Position numbers and translations under genes: made by a program. Below the pieces are notes generated by a model, which saw only the letters and a program-made list of their open reading frames with translations, was not told where the DNA came from and did not search any database. A stretch of DNA of 35,491 nt, taken from contig MWBL01000016.1 of assembly GCA_002069015.1 (NCBI GenBank), forward strand, positions 1-35,491. The letters are read 5' to 3'. Shown piece by piece: positions 35,256 to 35,491 of this stretch (the stretch's first letter is position 1; each line of letters begins with the position of its first letter). This stretch comes from Firmicutes bacterium ADurb.Bin300 (lineage in GTDB: Bacteria; Bacillota; Clostridia; Oscillospirales; Acutalibacteraceae).

Positions 35256-35491
35256 TCAGCGAGTTACAAGGTCAGACATTGAATACAGTCCGCTACTTTT
35301 GTTAAGTAAAAATAAGCCGGCATTAACGGCACCCTCCGCGAAAATATCCTTGGAAAGCGCAGTATGCGAAAGAGTGATTATCTCATCATGACCGGCAAAA
35401 ATAACCTGATGCTCTCCTACTATTGTTCCGCCTCTTATAGAGTGAATACCGATTTCTTCCGGACTTCTTTTTTCTTTTTTTGAATGGCGGT
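35256..35491 (-). CDS. dapB: 4-hydroxy-tetrahydrodipicolinate reductase DapB, C-terminal fragment
   Basis: The frame is open to the window edge and ends at the stop codon 35258-35256. It reads [64 protein letters not shown], the conserved C-terminus of DapB, which makes tetrahydrodipicolinate for lysine, diaminopimelate and spore dipicolinate. About 78 residues are present; the N-terminal NAD-binding part and the H-x-K catalytic region lie outside. It runs toward the beta-helix gene on the same strand and probably ends at the T-rich hairpin after it. Confidence 0.92.
   Translation of the reverse strand, partial: RHSKKEKRSPEEIGIHSIRGGTIVGEHQVIFAGHDEIITLSHTALSKDIFAEGAVNAGLFLLNKSSGLYSMSDLVTR

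Overview
The window looks like chromosome of a low-GC, spore-forming member of the Clostridia. Protein-coding DNA is roughly 40% G+C. Spore-programme genes are frequent (yqfC, yqfD, ylbJ, yunB, a YlmC/YmxH protein). The block yqfC-yqfD-phoH-ybeY-dgkA-era-(yqzL-like)-recO is a classic Firmicutes arrangement, and the candidate LexA box is of the Firmicutes type. I cannot resolve family or genus from sequence alone. Many starts are GTG or TTG chosen by Shine-Dalgarno (SD) position. I saw no tRNA, rRNA, CRISPR array, complete insertion sequence or gene-free stretch over 300 bases.

Layout. 1-441 is the N-terminal part of a GC-rich serine recombinase, fused in frame to the C-terminal half of hisH. 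This is very likely an assembly chimera or a recombination scar. 788-2919 is the end of the histidine operon (hisA, hisF, hisIE). 3015-4538 is a membrane-anchored polysaccharide deacetylase with its own promoter, ending at a bidirectional terminator. 4644-9577 (minus) runs apgM-like gene, metY, GH18 lipoprotein, and then a cysteine-rich protein with a structured leader. Back-to-back promoters at 9610-9686 serve apgM and a sugar isomerase. 10553-11770 (minus) is a divergent PRPP synthetase. 11891-13189 (minus) holds ylbJ and a small Cys protein. 13268-21993 (plus) is the long housekeeping block ending in recO, mutS2 and an alpha/beta hydrolase.

22060-24865 (minus) is a GH27 alpha-galactosidase followed by a DUF975 membrane protein. 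They diverge from a DUF2804 gene across a 20-bp palindrome. 26072-28750 (plus) is yunB and ligA. 28887-30452 is a GPH-type sugar transporter. 30482-30538 packs a dinB promoter, a LexA box and a 16-bp inverted repeat into 57 bases. dinB, a YlmC/YmxH gene and a Crp/Fnr regulator follow. 32903-35491 (minus) holds a glycerol-1-phosphate dehydrogenase, a beta-helix protein and the 3' end of dapB.

How the genes work together. The his genes complete imidazole-glycerol phosphate synthesis, but HisH as drawn lacks its catalytic Cys. metY, the apgM-like gene (a proposed homoserine kinase family) and dapB all touch aspartate-family amino acids. The galactosidase, sugar isomerase, GPH transporter and beta-helix protein suggest use of plant-type glycans. 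The most noteworthy signals are regulatory: an SD-sequestering leader before the Cys-rich gene, a LexA-controlled promoter apparently nested in a terminator-like repeat, and a palindromic operator between the galactosidase and DUF2804 genes.
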